A DNA stretch of 53,254 nt from Rubrivivax sp. (GTDB lineage: Bacteria; Pseudomonadota; Gammaproteobacteria; Burkholderiales; Burkholderiaceae_C). The position numbers and the translations under genes were made by a program. The notes under the pieces were generated by a model, which did not search any database, was not told where the DNA came from, and saw only the letters and a program-made list of their open reading frames with translations. The stretch lies in NCBI GenBank assembly GCA_022842825.1, contig JALHOU010000010.1:1-53254 (forward strand), read 5' to 3'. This document shows positions 1-8,397 of this stretch, piece after piece (the first letter of the stretch is position 1; every line of letters begins with the position of its first letter).

Positions 1-977
1 GGCACCTTGACGATGTAGATGCGGTCGAGGAAGGCCTCGTTGTTCTTGTTGTTGCGGAAGGCCTTCCACTCGCTCTCGTTGCTGTGTGCGAGCACCACGC
101 CGTCGAAGGGGATGGCGCCGAAGCCTTCCGTGCCCTTGAAGTTGCCTTCCTGCGTGGCCGTGAGCAGCGGGTGCAGCACCTTGATCGGCGCTTTGAACAT
201 CTCGACGAATTCGAGCAGGCCCTGGTTCGCGAGGCACAGGCCGCCCGAGTAGCTGTAGGCGTCAGGGTCGTCCTGCGCATAGGTCTCAAGCTTGCGGATG
301 TCGACCTTGCCGACCAGCGAACTGATGTCCTGGTTGTTCTCGTCGCCCGGCTCCGTCTTGCTGATCGCCACCTGCTTGAGGATGCTCGGGTGGCGCTTCA
401 CCACCTTGAACTTGCGGATGTCGCCGCCGAACTCGTCCAGCCGCTTCACGGCCCAGGGGCTCAGGATGCGGTTGAGGTAGCGGCGCGGGATGCCGTATTC
501 CTTCTCGAGGATGGCGCCATCCTCGTTGACGTCGAAGAGGCCCAGCGGCGACTCGTTCACCGGGCTGCCCTTGATGGCGTAGAAGGGCACCTCCTGCATG
601 AGCTGCTTGAGCCGCTCGGCGATGCTGCTTTTTCCGCCGCCCACGGGGCCAAGCAGGTAGAGGATCTGCTTCTTCTCCTCCAGCCCCTGCGCGGCGTGGC
701 GGAAGTAGCTCACCACCTGCTCGATGGCGTCTTCCATCCCGTAGAACTCGGCGAAGGCCGGGTAGACCTTGATGACCTTGTTCGCGAAGATGCGAGACAA
801 GCGCGGGTCATTGCGCGTATCGATCGTCGCGGGCTCGCCGATGGCCCTGAGCATGCGCTCGGCGGCGGTGGCATAGGCGAGCGGACTGCGCTTGCACTCG
901 GCGAGGTAGTCCTCGAGGGACAGTTCTTCTTCGCGCGTGCGCTCGTAGCGGGCGGCGAAATGGCTGATCACGTCCAT
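1..977 (-). CDS. prkA: PrkA-family serine protein kinase (YeaG), 3' end cut by window edge
   Basis: The reading frame starts at the ATG at 977 and runs off the left edge after about 325 codons, so the C-terminal half is missing. The start reads MDVISHFAARYERTREEE. A P-loop GPVGGGKSS lies at about residues 109-117, inside the AAA-like domain typical of PrkA/YeaG. Later segments such as DDPDAYSYSGGLCLANQG and the NNKNNEAFLDRIYIVKVP stretch are characteristic of the family. PrkA kinases are cytoplasmic and act in stress and nutrient-starvation responses, usually beside yeaH and spoVR genes, which would lie beyond the left edge. Two stem-loops occupy the upstream leader. The identification is firm; the physiological target is not known from sequence. 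Confidence 0.95.
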   Translation of the reverse strand, partial: MDVISHFAARYERTREEELSLEDYLAECKRSPLAYATAAERMLRAIGEPATIDTRNDPRLSRIFANKVIKVYPAFAEFYGMEDAIEQVVSYFRHAAQGLEEKKQILYLLGPVGGGKSSIAERLKQLMQEVPFYAIKGSPVNESPLGLFDVNEDGAILEKEYGIPRRYLNRILSPWAVKRLDEFGGDIRKFKVVKRHPSILKQVAISKTEPGDENNQDISSLVGKVDIRKLETYAQDDPDAYSYSGGLCLANQGLLEFVEMFKAPIKVLHPLLTATQEGNFKGTEGFGAIPFDGVVLAHSNESEWKAFRNNKNNEAFLDRIYIVKV

Positions 978-1405
978 GCAGTGCTCCGGTGTGGAGTGGG
1001 TACCTTCAGCAACGGGCGTGCCCGCTGCGTCGATGCCCTGGGAAGTTCTGATGGAGTCCCGGCTTCACGGGCCCAGGCTCCATCAGAGCTTTCCTGCCGG
1101 TCACTGCGCCCGAATGGTGTTCATTCGGAGCAGTTCACGCACGCTCAAGTCCAGGATGATCCATTCTGCGCCGCGCTTGTCCTGGATCAAGTGCCGCTTT
1201 GTCCCCCATTTGTTGGTGCGCGCGCCAAGCATCCCGCGCGCGCGCGACGCCTGTCACGCCCGGCGGGCGCCTCCTCCCAGCCCTGACTGTCATTCAAGGC
1301 GCACATGTGCTTCAACGGCCAGCCTCGTCTGCGCGCTGACGCCACTCTTGCACGCCAATGGAGCCCCTGCGGCGCACAAGGTTCCGCGTGGGATCATCCG
1401 TCCTC
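978..1405. promoter_or_regulatory. Intergenic leader between prkA and the MFS gene, with nested stem-loops
   Basis: This 428-bp divergent gap must hold promoters for prkA (minus) and the MFS gene (plus). I see no convincing sigma-70 or sigma-54 boxes. It does contain three inverted repeats. CTGATGGAG (1048-1056) pairs perfectly with CTCCATCAG (1078-1086), with a nested CCCG/CGGG inside. CCGAATG-GTGTT-CATTCGG (1110-1128) is a perfect 7-bp stem with a 5-nt loop. TCCAGGA (1150-1156) pairs with TCCTGGA (1180-1186). None is followed by a T tract. They could be mRNA leader structures or operators for prkA. Confidence 0.45.
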
Positions 1406-2578
1406 ATGAATCGCAACCTTCTGTTGCTGGCCCTGTGCCAGGGCCTGTTCCTCACCAACAACGTGGTGTTCATCGCGGTCAACGGCCTCGTCGGGCTGGC
1501 GCTGGCCCCGGCCGGCTGGCTCGCCACGCTGCCCGTCACGGGTTACGTGGTGGGTGCCGCCCTCAGCGCGCCGCTGGTGGCCAGGGTGCAGCGCAGCAAG
1601 GGGCGCAAGCGCTCTTTCCAGATCGGCCTGGCGGTGGCCGCCGCGTCGGCGGCGCTGTGCGCGGTGGCGATCATCACGCGGCAGTTCTGGCTGCTGGTGG
1701 GCGCGACGCTGATCGCCGGCTTCTACAGCGCCAACGCTGCCCTGTATCGGTTCGCGGGGCCCGAATTGGTGGCGCCGGCGCACAAGGAGAAGGCGATCTC
1801 GCTGGTGCTGGCCGGCGGCATCCTAGGAGCCTTCGTCGGTCCCAATCTCGCCAGCGCCACACGCACCTGGCTGGAGGTGCCGTTCGCCGGCGCCTACGTG
1901 GCGCTCGTGGGCGTGGCCTTGCTTTCCCTCTTGGCGCTGTCTTTCATCCAGTTTCCCGAGCACCAACCGCCCGCGCCCGGCCAGGGCAGCGGCCGGCCGC
2001 TGTCCGAGATCGCGCGCCAGCCGGTGTTCATCGTGGCCGTGGCCGCGGGCGCGCTCGGCTATGGCGTGATGAACCTGCTGATGGCCGCTACGCCGCTGGC
2101 CATGCAGCAGTGCCAGCATCCCTTCGACAGTGCTGCGCTGGTGCTGGAGTGGCACGTGCTGGGCATGTTCGTGCCGGGCTTCTTCACCGGGCACCTCATC
2201 AAGCGCTTTGGCGCGCTGCCGGTGATGGGCGTGGGCGTGCTGCTCAATCTGGTCTGCGTTCTCGTGGCGCTGTCGGGTGTGGACCTGATGCAGTTCCTCA
2301 TCGCCCTGACAGCGCTGGGCGTGGGCTGGAATTTTCTTTTCACGGGCGCGACGACGCTCTTCACCACCGTCTACAGGCCCGAGGAGAAGAACAAGGCCCA
2401 GGGTGCGATGGACATGTGCGTGTTCGGAACCATGGCCTTCACGTCGTTCGCCAGCGGCGCCTTGGTGACGACACAGGGTTGGACATGGCTGAACATGGGC
2501 TCGCTCGTCCCACTGTCGCTCGTCGCGCTGGCGCTGGCCTGGCTCGCCCTGCGGAAGAAGCCGTTGCTGGCGCGCTGA
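1406..2578 (+). CDS. Major facilitator superfamily transporter
   Basis: This 390-residue hydrophobic protein has the spacing of about 12 membrane helices. The loop after helix 2 reads LVARVQRSKGRKRSFQIG, a degenerate form of the MFS GxxxDRxGRR signature, and helix 5 contains the GAFVGPN segment. I chose the ATG at 1406 (MNRNLLLLALCQG) because it begins directly at the first helix; an upstream in-frame ATG at 1358 would add a charged 16-residue tail. MFS carriers of this length export or import small solutes by proton coupling, and the substrate cannot be read from sequence. It is convergent with the IclR gene, with a hairpin between them. Confidence 0.85.
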   Translation: MNRNLLLLALCQGLFLTNNVVFIAVNGLVGLALAPAGWLATLPVTGYVVGAALSAPLVARVQRSKGRKRSFQIGLAVAAASAALCAVAIITRQFWLLVGATLIAGFYSANAALYRFAGPELVAPAHKEKAISLVLAGGILGAFVGPNLASATRTWLEVPFAGAYVALVGVALLSLLALSFIQFPEHQPPAPGQGSGRPLSEIARQPVFIVAVAAGALGYGVMNLLMAATPLAMQQCQHPFDSAALVLEWHVLGMFVPGFFTGHLIKRFGALPVMGVGVLLNLVCVLVALSGVDLMQFLIALTALGVGWNFLFTGATTLFTTVYRPEEKNKAQGAMDMCVFGTMAFTSFASGALVTTQGWTWLNMGSLVPLSLVALALAWLALRKKPLLAR

Positions 2579-2597
2579 GGCGCACTGCCAGGCGGTA

Positions 2598-2619
2598 CCA
2601 AGCGGTACCAGCCGCTTGG
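2598..2619. terminator. Hairpin between convergent MFS and iclR-type genes
   Basis: CCAAGCGG (2598-2605) and CCGCTTGG (2612-2619) form a perfect 8-bp stem with a 6-nt loop, TACCAG. It lies 20 bp after the MFS stop and 30 bp after the end of the convergent IclR gene. There is no T tract on either side, so it may be a bidirectional 3' structure rather than a classic intrinsic terminator. The left arm is part of a tandem GCGGTACCA duplication. Confidence 0.55.
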
Positions 2620-2649
2620 GCGCGCGGTCGTCTGCCCGATCGGCCCTGC

Positions 2650-3501
2650 TCAGACGGCGCGGCCTTCGGCCGCCACTTGCGCAAGGTCGGTGACGTCGGC
2701 GCTGGCCCGCAGCAAGCGCTGGCCGATGGACGCACGCCGCACCGGCGCCAGGCGCGACTTGATCGCCGCCACCGTGATGGCCGCCACCGGCTGCCCGTGA
2801 GGGTCGCGCACCACCGCCGCCACGGCCCAGCTGTCGGGCAACAGCAGTCCTGGCAGCACGCACCAGCCATGCTCTCGTGTCTCGCGGATCATCTGCCGCA
2901 GCGCGGTGTCGGTGCAGCGCGGGTAGCGCTGCGCGCGCGCGGAGCGGGTGTGCGCCAGCACGTCGGCCACTTCCGCGTCGCCCATGGCAGCGAGCAGCGC
3001 GCAGCCCCCGGCGCCCACGCCCAGCGGTACGCGATCACCGGGCTTGAGCAACTGGTTGCGGATCGGGAAGTCGCCCTCGTCGCGCGAGAGGCAGATCGTC
3101 TCGTAGCCGTGCAGCACCGAGAAAAACACGGTGTCCTCGGTCTCCACGGCCAGCGCGCGCAGCGTGGGCGCGGCCAGCCGCTGCAGCTCGTAGCTCGGCT
3201 CGGCCGCCAGGCCCACCGCGAAGGCCTCCGGCCCCAGCCGGTAGCGGCCCGAGGTGGGATCCTTGAGCACGAAGCCCTCGTCGACAAGCGCCTGCGTCAG
3301 GCGCACGGCGGTGGCCTTGGCCAGCGCCACCTGGCGGCAGATGTCGCCCATGCGCAGGCCACCGGGGCCCACGCGCGTGAGCAGGCGCAGCACCATCAGG
3401 CCACGGCGCAGCGTCTGCGCGCCGGCCACCTCGGCCCGCGGCGGTTGCGTGGCGGCCCGCCTCGGGGCCGCGCTGGCGGGCGCGCTCGCCAGTCGAGGCA
3501 T
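2650..3501 (-). CDS. IclR-family transcriptional regulator
   Basis: The protein has 283 residues. An N-terminal winged-helix domain (about residues 28-85, with GLRMGDICRQVALAKATA as the recognition region) is followed by the IclR effector-binding domain. The ATG overlaps the TGA of the upstream SDR gene (TGATG), which fixes the start and indicates translational coupling. It is the last gene of a six-gene minus-strand operon with dehydrogenase E1, TRAP transporter and SDR genes, so it probably senses the transported substrate or a product and controls that operon. The regulatory sign is unknown. A palindromic operator candidate lies at 9424-9440, ahead of the first gene. Confidence 0.93.
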   Translation of the reverse strand: MPRLASAPASAAPRRAATQPPRAEVAGAQTLRRGLMVLRLLTRVGPGGLRMGDICRQVALAKATAVRLTQALVDEGFVLKDPTSGRYRLGPEAFAVGLAAEPSYELQRLAAPTLRALAVETEDTVFFSVLHGYETICLSRDEGDFPIRNQLLKPGDRVPLGVGAGGCALLAAMGDAEVADVLAHTRSARAQRYPRCTDTALRQMIRETREHGWCVLPGLLLPDSWAVAAVVRDPHGQPVAAITVAAIKSRLAPVRRASIGQRLLRASADVTDLAQVAAEGRAV

Positions 3502-4307
3502 CAGCCGCCGGCCGCCCCGGCTGCCGACCCCCGCAATGTGGGCAGGCCGATGCCTGCGGCATCGAACCCGCCGTCGGCGGCGATGACCTGGCCGTTCACA
3601 TAGGCTGCGGCGGCGCTGCAAAGAAAGCCCACCACCTCGGCGATCTCCTCCGGCGTGCCGTAGCGATTCAGCGGAATGGCATCGTGGTAGTCGCGCCGGA
3701 TGGCCGCCGTGTGCACGAGCTTGGCCATCTCGGTGTCCACCGGGCCGGGCGCCACGGCATTGACGCGGATGCCGGCGTTGCCCAGCTCCACCGCCTGCTG
3801 CCGCGTCAGATGAATCACCGCCGCCTTGCTCGTGCCATACGCCACGCGCATGGTGCTGGCGCGCAGGCCGGAGATGCTGGCGATGTTGACCACCGCGCCG
3901 CCAAGGCCGCCGCGCCGCATCACCGGCACCACCGCCTGCGTGCACAGGAAGATGCCGTCGAGGTTGGTGGCCATGACGTGCCGCCACTCCGCGAAGCTGG
4001 TCTCGCCGATGGTCTTGAACACCGCCACGCCGGCGTTGTTGACGAGCGCGTCGATGCGCCCGAACGCGGCGTCCACCTGGGCCACCGCCGCCTGCACCTG
4101 CGCCGGATCCGACACATCGGCGTGCACCGCGAGCACGCGGTGCGGCTGGGCCAGCCCGGCGGCGGTGCGAGAGAGCGTCGCCGCGTCGATGTCAAGCAGC
4201 GCCACGCGATGGCCGCGCGCAAGGAACCAGCGGCCGGCGGCGAGCCCGATGCCGCGTGCGCCACCGGTCACCAGCGCCACCGGCCGGGAGGAGTCAATGT
4301 CGTTCAT
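3501..4307 (-). CDS. Short-chain dehydrogenase/reductase
   Basis: This is a 268-residue classical SDR. The Rossmann cofactor motif TGGARGIG is at residues 14-21, followed by NNAG, and the catalytic Ser/Tyr/Lys are in IASIS and YGTSK. The C-terminal PG and ADGG motifs are typical. I chose ATG 4307 over ATG 4316 because GGAG sits 10 nt before the former and only 1 nt before the latter. It likely oxidises a hydroxyl group or reduces a carbonyl of the imported substrate with NAD(P). The operon pairs it with a TRAP importer and a thiamine-dependent E1 enzyme, suggesting oxidation of an alcohol before oxidative cleavage; that is inference. Confidence 0.93.
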   Translation of the reverse strand: MNDIDSSRPVALVTGGARGIGLAAGRWFLARGHRVALLDIDAATLSRTAAGLAQPHRVLAVHADVSDPAQVQAAVAQVDAAFGRIDALVNNAGVAVFKTIGETSFAEWRHVMATNLDGIFLCTQAVVPVMRRGGLGGAVVNIASISGLRASTMRVAYGTSKAAVIHLTRQQAVELGNAGIRVNAVAPGPVDTEMAKLVHTAAIRRDYHDAIPLNRYGTPEEIAEVVGFLCSAAAAYVNGQVIAADGGFDAAGIGLPTLRGSAAGAAGG

Positions 4308-4367
4308 GGGATCCATGCTCCTTTGATACGAGCGTCAGGGCCGGGCGCCGAAACGTGCGCCGGCCGC

Positions 4368-6266
4368 TCAAAGCGCCACGGTCGAGAGCCACGGCACCGC
4401 GGCGATCACCGCCAAGCCGACGATGAGCGCGCCGATGTACGGCCAGATCGCCTTCATCACCGCATCGGGCGAGTCGCCGCCGATGCGGCAGGCCACGTAG
4501 AACCCCACCCCGATGGGCGGCAGCATGAGGCCGATGTTCATGGCCGTCACCACCACCATCGAGTAGTGGATGTCGTGGATGCCCAGCTTCTTGGCGATGG
4601 GGAACATGATGGGCGCCAGCAGCAGGATGGCCGGCAGCCCTTCGAGCACGCAGCCGAGCACCACGAAGACCAGGATCGTCACCGCGAGGAAGGTGAGCGG
4701 CCCGCCCGGCAGCGTGGTCATGAAGTTCGAGAGCTGGTGCACGAAGCCGCTCTGCGCAATCGCCCAGGCCATGCCCGAGGCGGTGCCCAGGATGATGAGG
4801 ATGGCGCCCGAGAGGCTCGCGGACTCCACCAGCATCGCGTACACCTTGCGCGCCGTGAGCCCGCCTTCGCCCCGGCTGTAGAGCAGCTTGCCGATGATGA
4901 GCGCGTAGACCACGGCGATCGTGCTCACTTCGGTGGCCGTGGCGACGCCACCGCCGACCGCGCTGCGGATGAGGAACGGCAGCACCAGTGCCGGCGAGGC
5001 AATCAGCAGCAGCTTGCCCACCGTCGCCCAGGGCGCGCGCCGCACGCCTTCCAGGATCTCGTGCCGCGCCTTCCAGCGCGCCAGCACGAGCAGCGCCATC
5101 AGCAGCACCATGGCGATCACAAAGCCGCTCTGGAAGAGGCCGGCGATCGACACGCCCGCCACCGAGCCCAGCACGATGAGCACGATGCTCGGCGGCACCG
5201 TGTCGGCCATGGCCGCGCCGGTGGCCAGGAGCGCGATCATCTCCGGCGGCTTGTGGCCGCGCCGCTTCATCTCCGGGAAGAGGGCCGGCGCCACCGTGGC
5301 CATGTCCGACACCTTCGAGCCGGAGATGCCCGAGACGATGAACAGCGATCCCAGCAGCACGTAGGACATGCCGGCCTTGATGTGGCCGAGCAGGGCCGCC
5401 AGCACGTCGACGATGGCCTTGCCCATGCCGGTGCTGTCGAGCACGCAGCCGAGCAACACGAAGATCGGCACGGAGACGAGAATGATGCTGCTCATGCCCT
5501 CGTCCATGCGGCCGACGATCACGGTCAGCGGCACCGTGGTGGAGAAGGCGAGGTAGGCCAGCGTCGCGAGGCCGAAGCAGAAGCCGATGGGCACGCCGGC
5601 CACCAGGCACAGCGCCACGACGCCGCCAAGGAACAGCAGCAGGTTCAGGTTGCCCAGCGTCTGCAGCCAGGGCTTGCCCATCCAGCAGGCCGCGCCGGCG
5701 ACGACAAGCACCGCCGCCGCAGCGGCCAGCTCGCGGGCACGCACCGTGCGCAGCGCAAAGGCCAGCAGCAGCGCCAGCATGGCCAGCAGGCCGAAGGCGA
5801 TGGCCGACACGCGCAGGGCATTGGGCAGGCCGAGCTCGGGCGTGCGGATGGCCCACTCGTCGCGTGCGTACTCGAGCGCCGGGCCGGCGAGCGCCAGCAG
5901 CACCGCGGCCACCGCCGCCAGCGCAAAGGCCTGAACGTGGCCACGCCAGCGCGCGGGCACACGCTCCACCACGAGCGTCAGGCGCAGGTGCTCGTTGCGG
6001 TGCATCGCGATCACCGCGCCCACCATGACCAGCCACAGGAACGACAGCGAGACGATCTCGTCGATCCACACCACGGGCAGCGCGAAGACATAGCGTGCCG
6101 CCACGCCCACCAGCAGCAGCGCGGTGATGAGCGTGAGCAGCAGCGCCCCCAGCGCCTCCACCGGGCGCATCAGGCGCACGGCCAGCCTGGGCAGGGGCAA
6201 GGCGCCGGGGTCGAGCGCCGGCGAGGCGGGCGTCGCCGCCGCTTCGCCCGGCCCGGGGTGAGGCAT
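4368..6266 (-). CDS. TRAP transporter, fused small (DctQ) and large (DctM) membrane subunits
   Basis: The 632-residue protein begins with a four-helix DctQ domain (about residues 30-190, including ARYVFALPVVWIDEI) that continues directly into a DctM domain of about 12 helices (residues 205-632, with SGSKVSDMATVAP, MADTVPPSIVLI and LMLPPIGVGFYVA). DctM drives sodium-coupled solute import and DctQ bridges it to the periplasmic binding protein. Fusion of the two is a known variant. The ATG overlaps the TGA of the upstream dctP-type gene (TGATG). Substrates of TRAP systems are usually small carboxylates or similar organic acids; the specific ligand is unknown. Confidence 0.95.
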   Translation of the reverse strand: MPHPGPGEAAATPASPALDPGALPLPRLAVRLMRPVEALGALLLTLITALLLVGVAARYVFALPVVWIDEIVSLSFLWLVMVGAVIAMHRNEHLRLTLVVERVPARWRGHVQAFALAAVAAVLLALAGPALEYARDEWAIRTPELGLPNALRVSAIAFGLLAMLALLLAFALRTVRARELAAAAAVLVVAGAACWMGKPWLQTLGNLNLLLFLGGVVALCLVAGVPIGFCFGLATLAYLAFSTTVPLTVIVGRMDEGMSSIILVSVPIFVLLGCVLDSTGMGKAIVDVLAALLGHIKAGMSYVLLGSLFIVSGISGSKVSDMATVAPALFPEMKRRGHKPPEMIALLATGAAMADTVPPSIVLIVLGSVAGVSIAGLFQSGFVIAMVLLMALLVLARWKARHEILEGVRRAPWATVGKLLLIASPALVLPFLIRSAVGGGVATATEVSTIAVVYALIIGKLLYSRGEGGLTARKVYAMLVESASLSGAILIILGTASGMAWAIAQSGFVHQLSNFMTTLPGGPLTFLAVTILVFVVLGCVLEGLPAILLLAPIMFPIAKKLGIHDIHYSMVVVTAMNIGLMLPPIGVGFYVACRIGGDSPDAVMKAIWPYIGALIVGLAVIAAVPWLSTVAL

Positions 6267-7297
6267 CAGCCGAGCTTGCCCGAGTACTTCTCGAGCTTGG
6301 CCATGGCCGCGTCACCGAACTTGCCGCGCCACTCGGCGTAGAAGCCGGCCTTGGCCAGCGCGTCACGGAAGCTCTTCGCGTCGGGGTAGTTGAAGACCAT
6401 GCCCTTGGCCTTGAGCTGCGCCTCCAGGCCGTTGTTCAGGCGGCGGATGTCATCGCGCTGCTTCATCACCGCCTCGGTCACGTGCTTGGTGATGAGTGCC
6501 TGCACGTCGGCGGGCGTGCTGTTCCAGCGGCGGCCGTTGGCGAGGATCCACTGGCCGTCCCACATGTGGCCGGTCATGGAGACGTACTTCTGCACCTCGT
6601 AGAGCTTGGCGATCTCGATGATGGCGAGCGGGTTCTCCTGGCCCTCGACCACCTTGGTCTGCAGCGCCGAGTAGACCTCGGCGAAGTTGATGCCGGTGGG
6701 CGCGGCACCGAAGGCCTTGAACATGCTGGTCCACAGCGGGCTCACCGGCACGCGGATCTTGAAGCCTTGCAGGTCGGCCGCGCTGTTGATCGGCTTGGTG
6801 GACGTGGTGATGTTGCGGAAGCCGTTGTCCAGGATGCGGTCGAAGCTGTGCAACCCGACCTTGCCGATGGCGTCGCGGATGAAGGCGCCGAGCTCGCCGT
6901 CCATCGCGTTCCACACGGTGGGGTAGTCCTTGAACGCGAAGGCGAGGCCATTGATGCCGGCCAGCGGCACCAGCGTCTGCAGGATCAGGCCGGAGAGCGG
7001 AAAGATGTCGATCGCGCCCGAGCGCACCTGGCTCAGCATGTCGGTGTCGCCGCCGAGCTGGTTGTTCGGGAAGATCTGGATCTCGACCTTGCCGCCGCTG
7101 GCGGCCTTGATGGCATCGGCCGCTTCCTTGACGCGGATATTCGAGGGGTGCGTGATGGGGATGTTGTTGGCCCACTTGAAGGTCATCGTGGCCTGGGCGC
7201 GCGCCACGAGGGGCGCACCAAGGGCGGCCAGCGCGGCGGCGGTGCCGGCTTGCACGAAGCCGCGGCGGTGAAGGGTGCGGGTGGGCGTGGGGCTCAT
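6266..7297 (-). CDS. TRAP transporter periplasmic solute-binding protein (DctP family)
   Basis: The protein has 343 residues. The N-terminus has a twin-arginine-like signal, RRGFVQAGTAAALAAL, ending at ARAQA, so export to the periplasm is likely and possibly through Tat. The mature part shows DctP features: FKWANNIPITHPSNIRVKE, PNNQLGGDTDMLSQVRSG, and KIRVPVSPLWTSMFKAFGA with its conserved ligand-binding arginine. The ATG at 7297 is preceded by AGGAGA at suitable spacing, whereas the longer open frame has no such signal. It delivers ligand to the fused membrane subunit encoded immediately downstream. A 131-bp gap separates it from the upstream E1 beta gene. Confidence 0.95.
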   Translation of the reverse strand: MSPTPTRTLHRRGFVQAGTAAALAALGAPLVARAQATMTFKWANNIPITHPSNIRVKEAADAIKAASGGKVEIQIFPNNQLGGDTDMLSQVRSGAIDIFPLSGLILQTLVPLAGINGLAFAFKDYPTVWNAMDGELGAFIRDAIGKVGLHSFDRILDNGFRNITTSTKPINSAADLQGFKIRVPVSPLWTSMFKAFGAAPTGINFAEVYSALQTKVVEGQENPLAIIEIAKLYEVQKYVSMTGHMWDGQWILANGRRWNSTPADVQALITKHVTEAVMKQRDDIRRLNNGLEAQLKAKGMVFNYPDAKSFRDALAKAGFYAEWRGKFGDAAMAKLEKYSGKLG

Positions 7298-7428
7298 GGC
7301 GAGGTCTCCTGGTGGTGGGTTGGAAAGGAACGCGAAGCGGGCGACGCGGACACGGGGGGAAACACGGGGAAACGCGACGGAGAGCGGGGAAGCGCGAGGA
7401 ACCGGAGTCGCCCGGGGGCGGCCTCTCC

Positions 7429-8397
7429 TCATCGCCGGTCCAGCAAGCGGCGCGCCGCCGCGGCTATCTTCTCGGGCGACAGGCGCGACTCGGCCTCGAG
7501 CGCGGGCGCATAGCCCACGGGGATGCGTGGGGCACCCAGGCGGGCGACTCGGCAGCCTGTCGCCTCGGCCACGTGGGCCGCAATCTCGGCGCCGAAGCCG
7601 GCCACCTGCACGGCCTCGTGCACCACAAGCAGCCGGCCGGTGCGCGTGGCCGAGGCATGCACCGCCGCCTGGTCCCACGGCCACAGCGTGCGCAGGTCGA
7701 TCAGGTCGACGCCCACGCCCTTCAGCGTCTCGTGCTGCAGCGCCGCCCGCGAGGGGCCGACGCCGCGCGACCAGGTGACGATCGTCAGGTCGTTGCCCTG
7801 GCTGAGCGTCGCCGCCCTGCCGAGCGGCACGGCCAGCGTCTCGTCGACCTCACCGCGCTCGGCCCAGAGTTCCTTGTGCTCGAGGTACATCACCGGGTCG
7901 CCACTGGCCAGCGCCGAGGTGAGCAGGCCGGCGTTGTCCTGCGGCGTGGCCGGCGTCACCACCACCAGGCCCGGCAGGTGCGCGAACCAGGCCTCGAGCG
8001 ACTGCGAGTGCTGCGCCGCCGAAGCCGACCAGATGCCGATGGGCAGCCGCGCCACCAGCGGCACGCGCCCCTGGCCGCCGAACATGAACCGGTTCTTGGC
8101 CGCCTGGTTGACGATCTCGTCCATCGCGCACAGCGCGAAGTCGATGACGCGCATCTCCACCACCGGCCGCAGGCCGGCCAGCGCCATGCCGACCGCCGCG
8201 CCCATGATGTTGGCCTCGGAGATGGGTGTGTCGATGATGCGATCGGGCCCGAAGGCCTGCTGCAGGCCGCGGTACTGGCCGAACACGCCGCCGCGGCCGA
8301 GGTCCTCGCCGAGCGCGACGATGCTGGCGTCGGCGCGCATGGCGCGCTCCAGCGCACCGGCAGCGGCCTCCGCATAGGTGAGGGTGCGCGTGCTCAT
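7429..8397 (-). CDS. Thiamine-dependent 2-oxoacid/acetoin dehydrogenase E1, beta subunit
   Basis: The 322-residue protein aligns by eye with PdhB/AcoB/BkdB-type E1 beta subunits: the EDLGRGGVFG segment, DTPISEANIMGAAVGMALAG, AQHSQSLEAWFAHLPGL and the C-terminal transketolase domain with WPWDQAA. The ATG overlaps the TGA of the alpha subunit gene (ATGA), so the two subunits are coupled. E1 decarboxylates a 2-oxoacid, or cleaves acetoin in the Aco system, and passes the acyl group to a lipoyl E2. No E2 or E3 gene is present in this operon, so the physiological acceptor is unclear. Confidence 0.93.
   Translation of the reverse strand: MSTRTLTYAEAAAGALERAMRADASIVALGEDLGRGGVFGQYRGLQQAFGPDRIIDTPISEANIMGAAVGMALAGLRPVVEMRVIDFALCAMDEIVNQAAKNRFMFGGQGRVPLVARLPIGIWSASAAQHSQSLEAWFAHLPGLVVVTPATPQDNAGLLTSALASGDPVMYLEHKELWAERGEVDETLAVPLGRAATLSQGNDLTIVTWSRGVGPSRAALQHETLKGVGVDLIDLRTLWPWDQAAVHASATRTGRLLVVHEAVQVAGFGAEIAAHVAEATGCRVARLGAPRIPVGYAPALEAESRLSPEKIAAAARRLLDRR

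Noticed and set aside
1048..1086. prkA leader hairpin as an intrinsic terminator
   Set aside because: There is no T tract on either strand and it lies in a divergent gap where no transcript is expected to end.
976..3603. Very long plus-strand open frame of 875 codons
   Set aside because: It is a high-GC shadow across the prkA leader, the MFS gene and the IclR gene in the wrong frame; its product is low-complexity Arg/Gly/Ala sequence while the real genes have clear family motifs.
3684..6341. Plus-strand open frame of 885 codons rich in His/Arg/Asp
   Set aside because: It is antisense to the SDR and TRAP genes, which have strong family signatures.
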